Of a stretch of DNA of 64,000 nt, positions 43,033 to 55,343 are shown piece after piece (position 1 is the first letter of the stretch; each line of letters opens with the position of its first letter). Under the pieces are notes generated by a model that was not told the origin of the DNA, searched no databases, and was given only the letters and a program-made list of their open reading frames with translations. The stretch lies in NCBI GenBank assembly GCA_005765155.1, contig VCCP01000006.1, positions 1,252,501 to 1,316,500 of the forward strand, written 5' to 3'. Source of the stretch: Zelopaecilomyces penicillatus. Taxonomy: Eukaryota > Ascomycota > Sordariomycetes > Hypocreales > Pseudodiploosporaceae. The translations under genes were made by a program, and so were the position numbers.

Positions 43033-46032
43033 ATGAGACCCAGTCTGTTGCTCGCATCTTGGGCGGCTGTTGCGCAAGCTGCAGCTGTCTCGTCACCCAT
43101 GCAGACGCGAGCGGATGGTGATGACGATGTTCTGGCACTCATCACCAAACGCCGAATCGCAGATTTGTCGCAGTTTCCCAATCCACCGGCGTTTGCAAAG
43201 ATTTCTACCTGGCTTGAGTCGCAGAAGGAGGATGGCACTTGGTCAGATGTGAATTATCTGTCAGGATGCGAAGCTCGTGAGTTTTACCTCGGCTATCCCA
43301 TAACAATCAATTGCCTTTATCTCATGGCTATAAACATTGATCATAAACCCTCGCTTGATATTGTGCATTGTACGGCTGCTGATCAACAATGAGTTAGAAC
43401 GTGCCAATTGGCCAATCCAGGAGCATTGGAACAGATTAATCACCTTTGGTGCAGCTTGGAGCGGAGCCAATCCCAGTGTTCCCGCAAGCTGGAAAAAGGA
43501 CGACAAACTTCTCGCTGCTATCACCAAGGGTTTTGACTACTGGTTCAAGAATGACTATACCCCTGCCGACTGCATGGGAGACGGCGGTAATGCGTGAGTC
43601 TACCATCAATCAGCAGATCATGCGTCGCTTTTGACTTGAGTGGTGCTGACTATTGCCTCAAGTGCCAAGGGATGTCCCTGCGGAACGCCAGGCTTGTGGA
43701 ATACGGTGAGATGAGACAAATTCACAAAATTGTGAGTCCAAACTTGTTAACTCGCAAAATTAGAACTGGTATGGCCAGGCTATCCTGATCCCTCAGCTGT
43801 GTTCAACAGCTTGCCTTCTCGTCAAGGACGCAAAGCTTACTGATGAGCAACGTGCCGGCTGTGAACGTATCCCTCTCCGCTCATACACCCTGAGAGATGG
43901 CATCTATGGCACTGGAGGTCGCATGACAGGAGCCAATGTAAGTTACCATTGAAGAAGAACGAGTGAAATATCCTCTTGCACAGAATAATGTGGCTAACTT
44001 AGTTTCAAGGCGGTCTTGGTAATGCAAAACTCAGTCAGCTTGGGCCTCTTCACCGGTAATGAATCAATCGTCGCCGATGCCTTTTCCAGGTCCATGTCGG
44101 TAATGACTGTAAGTTATGGCATCTTGTATTGGTTGTATTATCTTTGCAGATTGCAAGAAAGTAACCACCCAATGGATGCTAACAATGACAGTTCATCGAC
44201 GAAGCGGGGGTTGATGGCATCCATCGCGATGGAACGTTCCTCCAGCACAAAGGTCTATTGTACAACGGTAACTACGGCAAAGATTTGGTGAGAAAAAATT
44301 GCTTCTCATGAATTTTTTACATTGCAATTGGGTATACTGACATTCGTTCTGGTGTAGTTCAACGCTTTCATCCAACTCCAAGGTGAAGCAGTCGGCACTC
44401 CGTATGGCGCAAAGGATGCAACTCGAGACGCAATGTCAACCTATGTCAAGGGAAATGAGTGGATGATTTTCACAGACTACGAGACCAAGCGTGAGCATTG
44501 GGATTTTGTGAGTAGCCCCGACCTTTCAAATGACGAAAATCCTTATCCACCTGACGCTGACCAAATATCTTCACTGTCTGTTAGAATGCCATCGGTCGCT
44601 TTGTTGCTTTCCCAGCTGTGGACCTGCAAGCTAATTCTGATATCAACTTCAATACCACCAAGCTTGCAGCTGCAGTCGCAGACTTTGAGGGGCCGTATGA
44701 CGTCAAAGACTCTATTCGGCGCCTCTTGTCAAACGGTACCGAGAAGCTAACCGGCAACAAGAATTTTTGGGCTAGCGATTTCATGGTAAGTACATGTATA
44801 ACATAGCTTGCAGAGGGTCATCCGTTTTCTAATCTGTGTAACTCCCATGGCAGGTTCATCGTCGCAAGTCGTTTACTCTCACCAACAAGATGATTTCAAC
44901 CCGCTCTTCCAACTCGGAAGCCGTCAATGGCGCGAATCCATATGCCTACCACCTGGGCCAGGGCACCTTGTTTTCTTATGTAGAGGGCAACGAGTACAAG
45001 GACATCATGGGCGCCTGGGACTGGAACCTTATTCCTGGCACAACGGTTCTACTGAACAAGCCTAAGCTGCAAGCGTCGGCTGTCCAGTTCGCCGGTAAGA
45101 AAGATTTTGTGGGAGTTGTTAGCGACGGTAAAGTGGGCACCGCGGTGGTGGACTATCTCGACCCCATGGATGGCAGCGTGTCTTATCGAAAGTCTTGGTT
45201 CTACGTTGAGGATGGTGTGATTGTCACCACAACGGATATCAAGACCAGTGGGAGCGCCGGAGACGCCCCCGTCATCACTGTGCTGGATAATCGAGCGGCC
45301 GTGACTGACAAGGCCTGGGCGAATGGTCGGGGAGCCCGAGCTGCCGAGTCTGATCTTGGAGCGGACACTTTGTACTACGGAGGGAATGGGTATCTGTCCT
45401 ATGGTAGCCCATTCTCTCTGACCCTCTCGTTGGGGAAGCGCACCGGAAACTGGTCCGAGATTTCAACGTCAAAGCAAGGTCTGACGACATCCAACATCTT
45501 CTCGGCCTACACCACACACACCCAGAGCAACTTCACCTATGCCTTCTTCCCCGCAACAACCCGTCAAAAGCTCGCCAGTGAGCTAGACAAGCCAACCTGG
45601 ACGCCCATCATCGAGCAGGGCATCACAGGCATCGTCGGCCCCAACAGACTCAGCCTTGCGTTCTGGCCAGGCGGCAACAAGAGCATCAAGCTCGAGCTAG
45701 CTAAGCTCGGCTGGGCAAAGTCCGGTTCTGTCACTATCACATCCGACAAGCCTGGCGTATACTTGTTCAAGACGGGCTGCTCGACAGCCGCCACCGGCAA
45801 GGGTAAGAAGCTTGTCATTACGCTATCAGACCCAACGCAAAAGCTTTCGTCAACCTCCTTCTCTTTCAAGTTTGAAGGCGTCAACGCGAAGAAGGGGGTT
45901 CGTGCAGCTGAGCGAAACGCCGAAGGGTTTGCTGCGGACGGCGATGAGGTGAGCTTTGGGGTCAAGTTGCCCGGGGGCGGACTTGCCGGGTCTTCGGTGT
46001 CTCGTGAGATGAATCTAGATTTGACATCGTGA
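43033..46032 (+). CDS. Secreted polysaccharide lyase family 8 (PL8)
   Basis: Beta-eliminating lyase on uronic-acid polysaccharides; PL8 members cut hyaluronan, chondroitin or xanthan. Nine exons (43033-43276, 43398-43593, 43663-43705, 43764-43937, 44010-44108, 44192-44287, 44358-44507, 44585-44785, 44854-46032) join in frame to 793 aa. Signal peptide about 1-17. The alpha/alpha toroid has CEAQRANWPIQEHW, then MTGAN with catalytic-type Asn219, and DGTFLQHKGLLYNGNYG with His271 and Tyr280, spaced nine residues apart as in bacterial PL8 enzymes. The last exon codes the beta-sandwich domains. Asn219 is the last codon before intron 4. The gene also has a 43-nt exon. Substrate cannot be decided by eye. 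Secreted; it lies beside a small cysteine-rich protein gene. Confidence 0.9.
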
Positions 46033-47770
46033 GAGTTTCTTGAAAGGGTGGGAGGGGCAAAGTGAATTGTTTTGACTAGTCTGCAATGCGAATTTGTACA
46101 TTTTGGATATATATATATATATGCATGCATCTATGTGATGTATTGCGAAGTGAACTATTTGATCGCGTAAGGGTTATCGAGTATGACGTCTTATTTTGTT
46201 CTTGGGGAATACACGGGCTGTGCCGAATCCCCGGGGGTGGGATCCATTGTGGGACGATAGGGACGGGAAGCATTAGTTAGCACTAACCAGGAAACGAATA
46301 TTGACACAAAAGGATAATCAGAGTCTAGATTTATTTGTAAACCCTGCCTATCATCAAGCAGTAAGAATGATATATGAGTTAGAACTAGCACCCACAAGTT
46401 CATGAGTCGAGTTTCAATCCCAACCAGACCCACAACGAATCAGGAGTTCGAGGCTTGGGAAAAAAAAGGGAGCACGTCAACATACATTTCAAACGGTGTG
46501 GCATTCTAAAGAGCTCCTTCGCCTATCAGGAGATGCAGCAGCAGTTGTTCCAGAAAAATAAAATGCATGACACGTGGGCTTCGCTCACTGCCGGGCAAGC
46601 ATGTCTCGACGGCAGTTTATAATGGGGATTTCTGGGTGGGATGGACCGACATGAGCGGCAAGGGGGTGGCTACACAAGATGAGGCTGATTAATCCACGAG
46701 GCATTTACTCCAAAAACACGTAGATCTTGCTCTGATTATATGTCGCAGATGGACATGTTCGAGTCAGTTCTCTTCAGGTTCATGCCCGACCGGATGTAAT
46801 AGGATAGCTTGATATGCAAGGGTTCTTGTTCAAAATCTGTCTACATGGGGGAGTAAATAGTGCAAAAAAGTCATGTTGACTCACATCATGGGAAGATGTG
46901 TTGTCGGAAACGAGACAATCGTGTTGGCCAAGATGTCGATTGCTTATATCTAATGTATGGAAAGGAGGTGTTCTAGCTTTAGTGGGTGCACAACTCCCAT
47001 CTCGGCGAATACCCCCTTGATCACAAATGTCATCTAAACGGTTAGAATGCCATTCCACAAAGACGTCTTGGGCTCCCCCACTCCACTTGCAATGTCACAC
47101 AGTCAATAGCTCGTAAAAGTAATTGCTTGACGGCTCGGAAGTGACGCTTTAAGTGCGGGAAGGATCAAAATCCACAAAGACGTCAAAATCACTAAATAAA
47201 TACTTGTGCAGACATTCTTAATATTATTATACATGGGCCACTGGCTGAGCGGAACGAACCCTCCGCCTACTATCTTGAAAATGCAGGCGGAAGCAAAAAT
47301 GCAACATTAGATGTCAGCCAGGTAGTTGAAAGCGGGCGCCACTGACAATAACGGGCAAACAGGAAGGAAAAGGTGCAGACAGCTTCTTGGGGTTAATTCA
47401 CATTTGGGTAGCATTGAAACGACAGCTATGGTGGGTGGGAAGAAATGGATGGCTGGAACACTGATGAACTCCTGATGCAAGGCAAAAAGACCTGTTACCC
47501 ACTGAGGCTGCTGCGGGAATCCAAGCTTGGAGCGCGGATCCCACCCTGGCTGGGAGTCTGCCCCCCTGCTGTTATAGCCTTTCAGGGCGTCTCTGACGCC
47601 ATTATGGGCCACTCTCGCGAGTGCTGGACAGACAGTTGCCAGTCCGTGAGCTCGAGACTCTTTGGTGGCTGCCTCGAGCGGGAGGGTATTGGTGATGGAT
47701 GCCGGATAAGAAGTGGGAGAATACTACAGTAAATACCAAGCAACCTGCTATTGCCCATAACTGCAATGTA

Positions 47771-47790
47771 CCTTACCTTACCTTACCTTA
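47771..47790 (+). repeat. CCTTA tandem repeat
   Basis: Four perfect CCTTA units followed by C. Intergenic, no function seen. Confidence 0.85.
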
Positions 47791-49280
47791 CAGCAAGTAT
47801 CGATGGAATTCGGCAGTTTTACGCATATTGACATGGAACCATGTGTCGTGCAGTTGAGCGCAGTCAGCCCCCCGAAGACATCCATGGATACATGTATCCG
47901 CATGTACAGTGATCGCCATTGTCCATATCAAACATGCAGTTTCAACTCAATCAAATACCTGGTCTATACGTGTCGCACCCCAGTAGCCTCCCGATCAAGA
48001 TAAATCAGCAGCAGGTGATTTGCACGCACAGTGCTTCCTACGCACGGAGCGTCACATCTCTAACAGGAAACAAACCGGCCTTTTCGATAGGTAATCAACG
48101 GCAAAACATTAAATGGTAATTACGGCCTGGGATGGTTGCCGGTTGTGATGATCCGAAACAAGCCCTGGTTTATTCGAGAGCCAAATACTGTACTTGCTCA
48201 TCTGACTAGCAGGAAGAACTGCTCTGAATAGAACTCGCCATGTTATCTCAAGCATCTTTCATTCTTCCCTGGATTGTTTGGCTAATGGAGGCACATGCAG
48301 CAGATGTGGAATCATCATATCACCAACCTGTAGAACTAGAAACTGGCACATGCCCGCCGAGCCCTGTCACGGCAGCACGGGTCTCTTGGAATCCTGATCA
48401 CAGAACTCTGGCGCGCTGCCCGGCCGGTCTCACCGACGCCTCATTTGCCCATCATCTCATCCTCTCCCATCGTTTTTCAAGTGGCAGTCTCTTGTCGCCC
48501 GCACACCCTGCACTGAAAGACGCGTGAACCAACTGCTTTGGGCTCGCTGGCGATCTGGTGGGCCACCATCAAACGGCACCACCATCGAAGACAAGGGGCA
48601 CCACTGTACCAACCCTGGCCATGCTCCATCAGCCCTTGAGCTCATGAATCCACCATTAGGTAGGTAATTAGGTACCATACCATCATCGATCTCTGACACC
48701 CTGTTCATGGTATTTTGTCCTAGCCAGCTACACCTATATTCTGGTTGGTCGCTGAGCCCGTCTGGCAGGCAACTAAACTGCTGGACGACACTGCTGTAGA
48801 ACTCCCCTAAGCTGCCCTCCGCATGCGCCGGACGTGCCTGGGCGAATCAGAGCGCCGGCTGATGCCTGCTAGAGCCAATCACCAAGAGTAATACGCTATT
48901 GCGCAATCGCATGGCCCTTTGGGTCGTATACTGTAGCTGTCGCTGTACCGTGCAGCAGCCGCCAGAGATGATGCCCACCGCGGTCGCGTGTGCGGGTCCA
49001 GCCGAACGCCCGCTGCTCTGTTGCTGGAGTTGTGTGCATCGGCGCAGCAAGACTTCATAAAACAGAGGTTGCACCAGCTGTCTGTGTGTCTGTGTTTGGT
49101 CTGGGAAGACATGCATGGCGTACTTGGCAACCTTGCACATCCAGCCTACATAACACGGTTGACACCCAGAGTCGACACTTTTTTTCTCCGCTTGGCTTAT
49201 CAGCAAATCGCATCAAAGCACAAGGGAGTTCCTTCCTTGTAGCTTCTGTCAGCTTGTGTCTCTCATTCCTCACGTCTTCT

Positions 49281-49332
49281 TTTGCTACTTCCTCCTCCTC
49301 CTCCTCCTCTTCTTCTTCTTCTTTTTCTTCCA
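49281..49332 (+). promoter_or_regulatory. Pyrimidine-rich (CT) tract near the MFS promoter/leader
   Basis: Long CTC/TTC run ending about 105 bp before the transporter ATG. Such tracts mark transcription start regions of many filamentous-fungal genes. Confidence 0.5.
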
Positions 49333-49437
49333 TCCACCTTCTTTCTTCATCTGCAAGCCACAGATCCAGCTTGCTCCTCCTTCAGTGACCGTTGACCTTC
49401 TACACCCACCTTCATCGCCGTCGTCAAGACTCCTTGT

Positions 49438-51170
49438 ATGGAAGACAAGCCCGTCGAGTACGGAACAATGGGTGCTCCAGAGAGCGAGGAAAGCGATGTT
49501 CGTCGCCCGGTTGCCGCGATTAGCGACACCGACTTTAGTGATGAAGACGACTCCATCATTCCAAAGGGTGCACTGGACCCGGTGTACGAGTCCAAGGCCA
49601 GACTTCTGAACCGTGCTGTAAGTTTCACGACTGCATCGCCTCGAGCCTTTGTTAGATACAGAGTGCCTGGATGCCATTGCTGACACGCACGCCGCTTGTA
49701 GATCCAAGAAATCGGCATGGGAAAGTATCAATGGCAGCTTTTCATCGTTATCGGCTTTGGTTGGGCTAGTGACAATCTTTGGCCCATCGCCACGTCCCTC
49801 ATCCTGACGGCTGTCGCAAACGAGTTTAATCCGAAATACCCACCTATTCTGACCCTCTCCCAGAACATAGGGCTGCTGGCTGGTGCTGTCTTTTGGGGGT
49901 TTGGATGCGACATCTTCGGTAGGAAACTGGCGTTTAATGTGACACTAGGCCTGACTGCTGTATGGGGTTTGATTTCCGCTTGCGCTCCAAACTTTGCCGC
50001 CATTGCCATCTTTGACGCATTTTGGTCTTTTGGTGTTGGTGGAAATTTGCCTGTGGATTCGGCCATCTTTCTGGAGTTTCTCCCTCAATCCCATCAGTAC
50101 CTTCTGACGATCTTGTCTCTGGATTGGGCCGTTGCTCAGGTCGTTGTCAACTTGATTGCCTGGCCGTTGCTTGGCAACTTGACATGCGCTCAGGATGAGA
50201 AGCCCTGCCTCAGGAAGAACAACATGGGCTGGCGATACTTTCTCATTACTGTTGGTGGTCTCACCCTCATCATGTTCCTTGCTCGATTCCTCCTCTTCAC
50301 TCTGCACGAATCACCAAAGTTCCTCATGGGCAAAGGACGCGATGAAGATGCTGTGCGTGTGGTCCACGAAGTCGCCAGGCGCAATGGAAAAACCAGCAAC
50401 TTGACCCTGGAGGATCTGAAAGCCTGTGAGCCCGAGGGATATGTCGCACAGACTGATGCTGCCGCTGCCGTGAAGCGACACCTGGATAAGGTTGACACAA
50501 AGAAAATCAAGGCCCTTTTCTCCACTTACCAACTGGGTTTGAGTACTGGATTGATGATGGCAATCTGGGGCCTCATTGGCTTAGCTTATCCACTCTACAA
50601 CGCCTTTTTGCCCTTCATCCAAGCCAACAAAGGCGTCGACTTTGGCGATGGCAGCACATACATCACCTACCGAAACAGCTTGATCATTTCTACCCTGGGC
50701 ATTCCCGGCGCTTTGTTGGGTGGCTGGCTTGTAGAGTTGCCAAAGCTCGGTCGAAAGGGAACATTATCCATTTTTACGGTTCTAACCGGCGTCTTTCTAT
50801 ATTGCTCAACAACAGCTCTTGATAGCACAGCTCTTCTGGGTTGGAATTGTGCTTTTAACTTTTGTAGCAATGTCATGTACGCTGTGCTATACAGCTACAC
50901 GCCCGAAATTTTCCCTACTCCACAGCGCGGTACAGGAAACGCGCTCGCCGCGACGAGCAACCGAATCTTTGGCATCATGGCTGTAAGTAGTCAACCGCAC
51001 ATCAACCTCCTTCTGTGAGTACTGGGGCTAACTTCTAGCAGCCTATTGTCGCAATGTTTGCCAACTTGAAAACCTCGGCACCTGTGTACACCAGCGGCGC
51101 ACTGTTCATTGTCGCAGGCATCCTTGTTCTGTTCCTGCCGTTTGAATCGCGAGGAAGAGCGGCGTTGTAA
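49438..51170 (+). CDS. MFS transporter, SV2-like (sugar/organic ion type)
   Basis: Major facilitator membrane transporter, 529 aa; exons 49438-49617, 49702-50982 and 51042-51170. The N-tail of about 65 residues is acidic (ESEESDVRRP, SDTDFSDEDDS), then the first helix region GKYQWQLFIVIGFGWASDNLWPIA. The loop 2-3 motif reads FGCDIFGRKLAFN, with later GVGGNLPVDSAIFLEFLP, GWLVELPKLGRKG and YTPEIFPTPQRGTGNA, the order of SV2/general-substrate fungal transporters. Charged residues inside helices (Asp in WASDNL, Asp-Ser in PVDSA) fit coupling to protons. Substrate unknown. The exon 3 acceptor is a tandem TAGCAG, so two products differing by one Gln are possible (exon start 51039 or 51042). Confidence 0.88.
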
Positions 51171-52240
51171 TTCTTGCATTGAATCTTCACTTTGGAGTTT
51201 TAGACATTACTTGTATTATCCTTTCTTGCATATTATACTCTCTCAGGTGGTTTCTCTCCCAGGGTCAATTGCAGGATAGTAACAGTTCAGCAAGAAAAAA
51301 ACTCAAGGGATTGTGGCGGATGGATAAGGGGCGGAGGTTGCGTTTTTGTTTCTTGCTCCTTCTTGGCGTCAGTTTCAGAGCAGAATCCATTCGAGCATCG
51401 TTGTCAGTCTTTTTTAGTCTTGAGCTAAAAAGGTGACAGACGGTTGTTCGCTTGCCGCTGGCAACGTGCTATTCTCAGACTCTTGTGACTATCCACAACA
51501 CTACATTTCGCTAACTTGATGACCTTTCAGTAATCGCATCAACGGGAAAAGATGTGGCAAGCCGAGTTGCCACAGATGCAAACGAATATCGGTCCTCATT
51601 GTGACTGCAAGGCATAGACCCGCGTATTTCTGGCCTGATAGATGACGACATCTACGCAGGGGAATAAAGTCTGCTGACACGCCACGACACATGACTCCGA
51701 TCCCACTAACCTTTGGAAAGACTTGACGATAAGCGAAACTAAAACACCACTCGGATTTATGACTATGGGCATAAATTCGGTGCTGAGACCCGTTCCGCTG
51801 CCTAGTTCGCCCACATCCACTGGAAGCCCTTCACCGCCGTAACAGAAAAAGCCCTCAAACTCTGCAATTTTGAACCGAGTGATGAGATGTGATATCTCTT
51901 TTTGCCGCAGATAGAGGTTCACCCATGGCTTAAATCCCAAACCCAGCGCCTTCAACACCGGTCTACGTACTTCCAATTATTGCGCCTGTACAACCCATAC
52001 TTCAAGCAACTTCAACCAGTAATATTTAGCTCACCTCTCTATCTGTCTGTGTCTTCAGTAAGTATTAACATAACATATATCTTAGTTGATGCTATCCTAT
52101 ATATAATCCATCAAAGTGAGTACCAAGTTCTCAGGATGAGGACAGGGTCAGGTCAATGTAGTTTTTCAATAATGGCAGAGGAATATAACCTGGTTTCGGC
52201 TGGGTTAGTCAGCAACCAAGTCCTAGAAAGGATATAACCA
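51171..52240. other. Intergenic region between MFS gene and tRNA-Glu
   Basis: About 1.07 kb, AT-rich toward 52050-52110. It has the MFS 3' flank and tRNA upstream sequence. Short minus-strand ORFs (51596-51976) lack protein character. Confidence 0.5.
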
Positions 52241-52327
52241 TCCGATATGGTGTAGTGGCTAACATCGCTCGCTCTCAACATTAGTTGTAGCTCCGAGCAG
52301 CCCTGGGTTCGATTCCCAGTATCGGAG
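52241..52327 (+). tRNA. tRNA-Glu (anticodon CTC) with a 15-nt intron
   Basis: Cloverleaf: acceptor TCCGATA paired with TATCGGA; D stem GTGT/ACAT; anticodon stem GCTCG/CGAGC; T arm CTGGG-TTCGATT-CCCAG; discriminator G at 52327. The loop is CTCTCA then an insertion, so the anticodon at 52274-52276 is CTC. Bases 52278-52292 form a 15-nt intron one nucleotide 3' of the anticodon, the standard nuclear tRNA intron site. A T-rich pol III stop follows from 52336. Confidence 0.93.
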
Positions 52328-53060
52328 AAAACATTCATTTTTGCTATTTATTTTTATTACGGTTTGGTCTTATTCATGGTATTATCTTTTTTGGGTGATG
52401 TCCTTTGTTTTCTTGATTGATTGGTAAATCCAGTTTCACTATTGGCTGTTGTTTCTGGTGATTGGAGAAGTGACTAGCCAGGGCGTGGTGCACGGACGGC
52501 TTTGAGTGTGGGGAGAGTCTGAGACTAAACTTAAGCGACAGTGCAGCGGCTGCGCAGATTCATGCGATCTAAGTTGTCTCAAGATTTCATGCGCTTCGCT
52601 TGTATGTATTGATGTGAATGTTGGTTCTTAGAGTGTCCAATATCTCCATCACACCCGTGAAAATCACATCTATTCATTTATCTTGACTGACCTCTGATGC
52701 CCATAGGTAGGCTGAGGATTCGATGCTGAGCTGTGGCGTGCTGCTTTCTTAGGGAGTCCGCCACTGTGGTACACCAAAACTTCCCTCCGTATTACTGCAA
52801 AAGCCCTACGGGGTTATCAAGGAGCTGGAGGTCAGGTCACGTATCAATGCTGCGCCACTGCTTCTTCAACTGCCAAGTGGCTGCCCAAGTCTCGATTTGA
52901 AAACACCGCACAGCAGCTTTTGCCTCTTTAATTGATTCATCTTCATTCCGCCGATTGATTGGACAGTTCACTCACCAGGGATTGAATCCATTTTTAGGTT
53001 ATACACACATACATATTCCTTCTTTTGTTTCTTGCGGACTTGCATCGACTCAACGCACCA
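52328..53060. other. Intergenic region between tRNA-Glu and nucleotidase gene
   Basis: 733 bases: T-rich pol III termination zone (52336-52360) and the promoter of the nucleotidase gene. No gene seen. Confidence 0.55.
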
Positions 53061-55343
53061 ATGGGTCAGGATCAGAAGCCTTCAGCGGAACCCCGCGTCA
53101 CGTACTCGGCTGGCCGGGTGAAAAGTGGCAGTGCCAGAGAGACTCCAGACTTGCGTCTCTTGCACTACAATGACGTTTATCATGTTGACCAGTCAAGCGC
53201 AGAGCCTGTGGGAGGATTGCCAAGATTCATTACGCTGTGCAAGGAGTATAAAGAGGGGAAACAGTATGAGGGGCAGCCAGAGCTTTTGACGCTGTTCTCT
53301 GGTGATGCTTTCAACCCAAGTTTGGAGAGCAGTGTCACAAAGGGTGAGTTGGACGTTTCCCATGTCTACTCACTATGAGAGGAATCGGACATGGAGAGCT
53401 AATTGGAAAATAAACTGCATAGGAAGACACATGGTCCCAGTCCTCAATGCCGTTGGGACGGATTGTGCCTGTGTTGGAGTGAGTTCCGGCCTACCCGAGA
53501 GTGGTGATGTGGGTAAAAGGGGGGAGAGTAAGCTGACAGACGACGATATTGACTCTAGAATCACGATCTTGACTTTGGTGTCAAGCAGTTTCAGCATCTA
53601 TCTGAAAAGTGCAATTTCCCCTGGCTTCTTGCCAATGTACTAGATCCTGCTTTGGGCGAGGATGTTCCTCTAGGGAATGCTAAACGGACGCACATGATGA
53701 CAACGTCCAACGGAATCAAGGTTGGACTCATCGGTTTGGGTGAGCGAGAGTGGCTAGCCACAATCAACAGTCTTCCACCCAACCTCATTTATAAATCCGC
53801 AAGTGAGGTGGCCAAGGAACTTGTTCCTAAACTGCGAGAGGAAGGAGCTGAGATTATCATCTGCCTTAGCCACATGCGTGAGCCAAACGACAACAAACTT
53901 GCGGATCAGACTGACGGTATCATCGATATCATTTTGGGAGGCCATGATCACTACTATGCTCATAGTTTCCGCAAAGGGACTCATGTGCTGCGGTCTGGCA
54001 CTGACTTTAAGCAGTTGAGCTACATCGAGGCATGGAGGAAGAAGGATGACCCTAAGCGATGGGACTTTGACATTTGGCGCCGGGACATAACTTCAGAAGT
54101 CCCCGAAGACGAACAAACCGCCAAGCTCGTCAACGAACTGACATCCAAGCTCCAAAAGTCCCTCTCCAAGCCCATCGGCTGGACCGCCACCCCCCTCGAC
54201 GCACGTTTTCTCACCGCGCGCCTCAAAGAATCCAACATGGGCAACTTCGTATGCGACATCATGCGGATGTACCACCACGCCGACTGCGGCATCATGGCGG
54301 GCGGCACGATCCGCGGCGACCAAATCTACCCACCCGGCGCGATCCGCATCAAGGACATCACGACGTGTTTCCCCTTTGAAGACCCTGTTGTGCTGCTCAG
54401 GGCAACGGGGCAGGCGATCTGGGATGCGTTGGAGAATGGGGTGTCGATGTATCCGGCGCTGGAGGGAAGGTTCCCGCAGGTGTCGAATATTGTGTTTGAG
54501 TTTGATCCGAAGAAGGAGAGTGGGAAAAGGGTGCTTTCGTTGGAGATTGGCGGGGAGAGGTATGAGCCGGAGAGGAAGTATCTACTTGCTACTAGAGGCT
54601 ACATGGGACGAGGGAAGGGTGAGTGTCTATCAACATTTCTCTAACCACCTTTATGATGTTGCTTTTTGCTAACCAGAACACGTTCAAAACGGGCAGATGG
54701 ATTCACAAGTTTACTAGTCGAGTCCGAAGGCGGCCAAGTCGAAGAAATCGTCGACGAAGAAAGCGGCATCCTCATCTCCACCATGCTACGCCAATACTTC
54801 ATGGGCCTCCGCACCGTCGGCCAATGGCAGAACCTACCAGCTCACTGGGCCAGCCTCGCCTCAAACTCACAGCACACAAATCTCCCCGAAGAAGTCACCT
54901 CCCCCACCGCAGCCAGCGAGCCGAACCAGCAGCAGCGGCTTAAGCTGCATGAGCCTGAGGAGAATTGTACGGATGAAGGTGATGGGCAACATAAGACGTG
55001 GAGGGGGTTTCTGCGCAAGAGGTTGGGGTTTAATAGGGCTCCGCATGATGAGAATGACGCTGATGACCATTTTGACAACTTGGCTGTCCATGTCGCAGCC
55101 ACTGCCGCCCCCGTCTCAGAAGAAACACCGCCGTCGCCGCCATCTTCATCTAGTGATGGGGACTCGGATAGTCAGCTAGACTTTGAAGTTCTTTTGATGC
55201 GCAAGTTCTGGGGCCGCTGGGTACGCAAGGCAGGTATCAAGACGGGTGTGTGTGATCCTCTACGGGAGGCAGAGTGCGCCGTGGATTGGACGAGGGTGAT
55301 TGCGCCGGTGCTAGAAGGCCGGATTAAGATTGTAGGGTCATGA
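53061..55343 (+). CDS. 5'-nucleotidase/UshA-family metallophosphoesterase
   Basis: Two-metal phosphoesterase releasing phosphate from nucleotides or related esters. Exons 53061-53343, 53423-53478, 53559-54618 and 54697-55343 give 681 aa. Metal-site motifs in order are LLHYNDVYHV, FSGDAFNPS, GNHDLDFGV (the Asn-His-Asp is split by intron 2), ICLSHMRE and GGHDHYY. The C-terminal nucleotide-binding domain follows (SNMGNFVCDIMRMYH, AGGTIRGDQIYPPG, ITTCFPFEDPVVLL). No signal peptide or GPI tail is seen, so it is probably intracellular, unlike ecto-5'-nucleotidases. A long acidic, Ser/Pro-rich C-tail (about residues 545-620) and a conserved-looking end FWGRWVRKAGIK follow. The substrate could also be a cyclic or polyphosphate ester. 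Confidence 0.88.

Larger units (their letters stand above)
46033..49437. other. Intergenic region upstream of the MFS gene
   Basis: 3.4 kb. Holds a TA-rich 3' UTR of the lyase (46109-46124), a CCTTA tandem repeat (47771-47790), and a strongly CT-rich tract at 49281-49332 (CTCCTCCTC/TTCTTCTT) that is a typical fungal pyrimidine tract just upstream of the transporter's start. No supported gene; ORFs such as 48240-48527 lack signatures. Confidence 0.5.

Noticed and set aside
37878..46032. Idea that formamidase, small secreted protein and PL8 lyase form one biosynthetic or catabolic cluster
   Set aside because: Spacing is 1-2.6 kb, functions do not form one pathway, and no regulator or transporter lies among them.
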